From Isoetes taiwanensis (lineage: Eukaryota; Streptophyta; Lycopodiopsida; Isoetales; Isoetaceae), in the NCBI GenBank assembly GCA_021234155.1, contig JAJEKV010000319.1, forward strand, positions 252,001 through 316,000: a DNA stretch of 64,000 bases. Reading direction: 5' to 3'. Below are positions 63,366 through 64,000 of this stretch, in pieces. Position numbers and translations under genes: made by a program. How positions within the stretch are numbered: position 1 is the first letter of the stretch; each line of letters starts with the position of its first letter. Below the pieces are notes generated by a model. It saw only the letters and a list, made by a program, of their open reading frames with translations. It had not been told where the DNA came from and searched no databases.

Positions 63366-64000
63366 TCTCTTAAGGGGAAAGGGTAAAGGAAAAAGGAAAA
63401 GAGATGTGGAAGGGAAGAATGTGAAGGGCAAAAAGGTATTGGAAAAAGTGAAAAAAGAAAAAGAAAAAGGGTGGGGATAAGAGAAGAGAAAAAGGCATAG
63501 AAAAAGGAAAAGGGAAAGAGGAAAGAAAAAGGGAGGGAAAAGGGAACCTGGGAAAGGGCACGAGGGAAAGAGAAAAAGGGAAGGGCAAAGGGCACCGAAA
63601 AAAAGGAAGAGGGAAAGGTTGAAGAAAGGGGAAAAGGAGGAGAAAAAAGTATGGGAAAAGAGAGGAGAAAAAGAGCATGGAAAAAGAGAGGAGAAAAAGA
63701 GAAGCGTTGAGGAAAGAGGAAAAGGAAGGGAAAAATGACATAGGAAAAGGAAAAGAGAAAAGGAAAAGAGAAAAGAAAAAGAGAGAGGGAGAGGAAAAGA
63801 GAAAGGGAAGGGCATCGAGAAAAGGAGAAGAGTGATAGGTTGGGAAAATGAGGAAAATAGAAGGGACAAGGGGGAACAAGAAAAGGATGGGGAGAAGGGA
63901 AGGAAAAAAGGACATAGAAAATGGAAAGTGAAAAGAAAGAAAAAGGAAAGGGAAAAGGGGGAAAGGGAACCTGGAAAAATGGCACAAGAAAAGGGAAAGA
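63366..64000 (+). repeat. Purine-rich block 3, runs off the window
   Basis: Over 600 bp of almost pure A/G on the plus strand in the same orientation as block 1, with the same entry sequence and the same interspersed GGCAT/GGCAC words. Confidence 0.85.

Overview
This is nuclear DNA of a land plant. Four things show it: a spliced 15-exon gene of a plant DUF4091 (glycoside-hydrolase-123-like) family, a plant-type Helitron, Ty1/copia and Ty3/gypsy (Tat-like) LTR retrotransposons, and an L1-type LINE. The species cannot be named from sequence alone. The heavy nesting of old and young elements would suit a large, repeat-rich genome such as a gymnosperm, fern or lycophyte, but that is inference.

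Layout. 1-5297: 3' part of a decayed L1-like LINE with a poly(A) tail. 5298-6971: spacer holding a perfect 19-bp hairpin. 6972-13530 (minus): the only apparently intact host gene. Its 15 exons join in frame into 648 codons plus a stop. 14309-about 23650 (minus): a Helitron with a clear 3' terminus and a decayed Rep-helicase gene. It is split by a 1.1-kb MULE (15267-16388) and by a truncated copia element (about 19425-23200). 23860-25687 and 35315-36720: one array of tRNA-Val-derived sequences on both strands. It is interrupted by gypsy element 1 (25688-35314, minus, 5-bp duplication AGGAA). 36716-37595, 49568-49800 and 63366-64000: strongly purine-biased blocks.

37596-62950 is a stack of insertions. 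Two copies of one long LTR lie in opposite orientation: minus at 37596-49567, plus at 50323-62950. The minus copy is split by a 10.4-kb insertion that ends in a GC-rich LINE with a (CCTT)n tail, and by a 73-bp insertion consisting almost only of a LINE 3' tip and tail. The plus copy is split by gypsy element 2 (51717-62593, duplication AGGAT). Between the arms is a very short LTR-PBS-PPT-LTR unit (49959-50323).

Gypsy elements 1 and 2 are the same family in opposite orientation, and comparing them is informative. Both carry gag with three CCHC-type knuckles and protease-RT-RNase H. Beyond pol, both carry a long sense accessory coding region with a coiled coil and a small antisense reading frame with its own TATA box. 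Integrase survives only in element 2. Both are disabled by stops and frameshifts.

Most interesting for follow-up: the bidirectional tRNA-Val array, with AAC-type anticodons on one strand and CAC-type on the other; the conserved antisense gene in the gypsy family; and the 73-bp LINE-tip insertion. All similarity statements were made by eye without database searches, so percent identities are not given.
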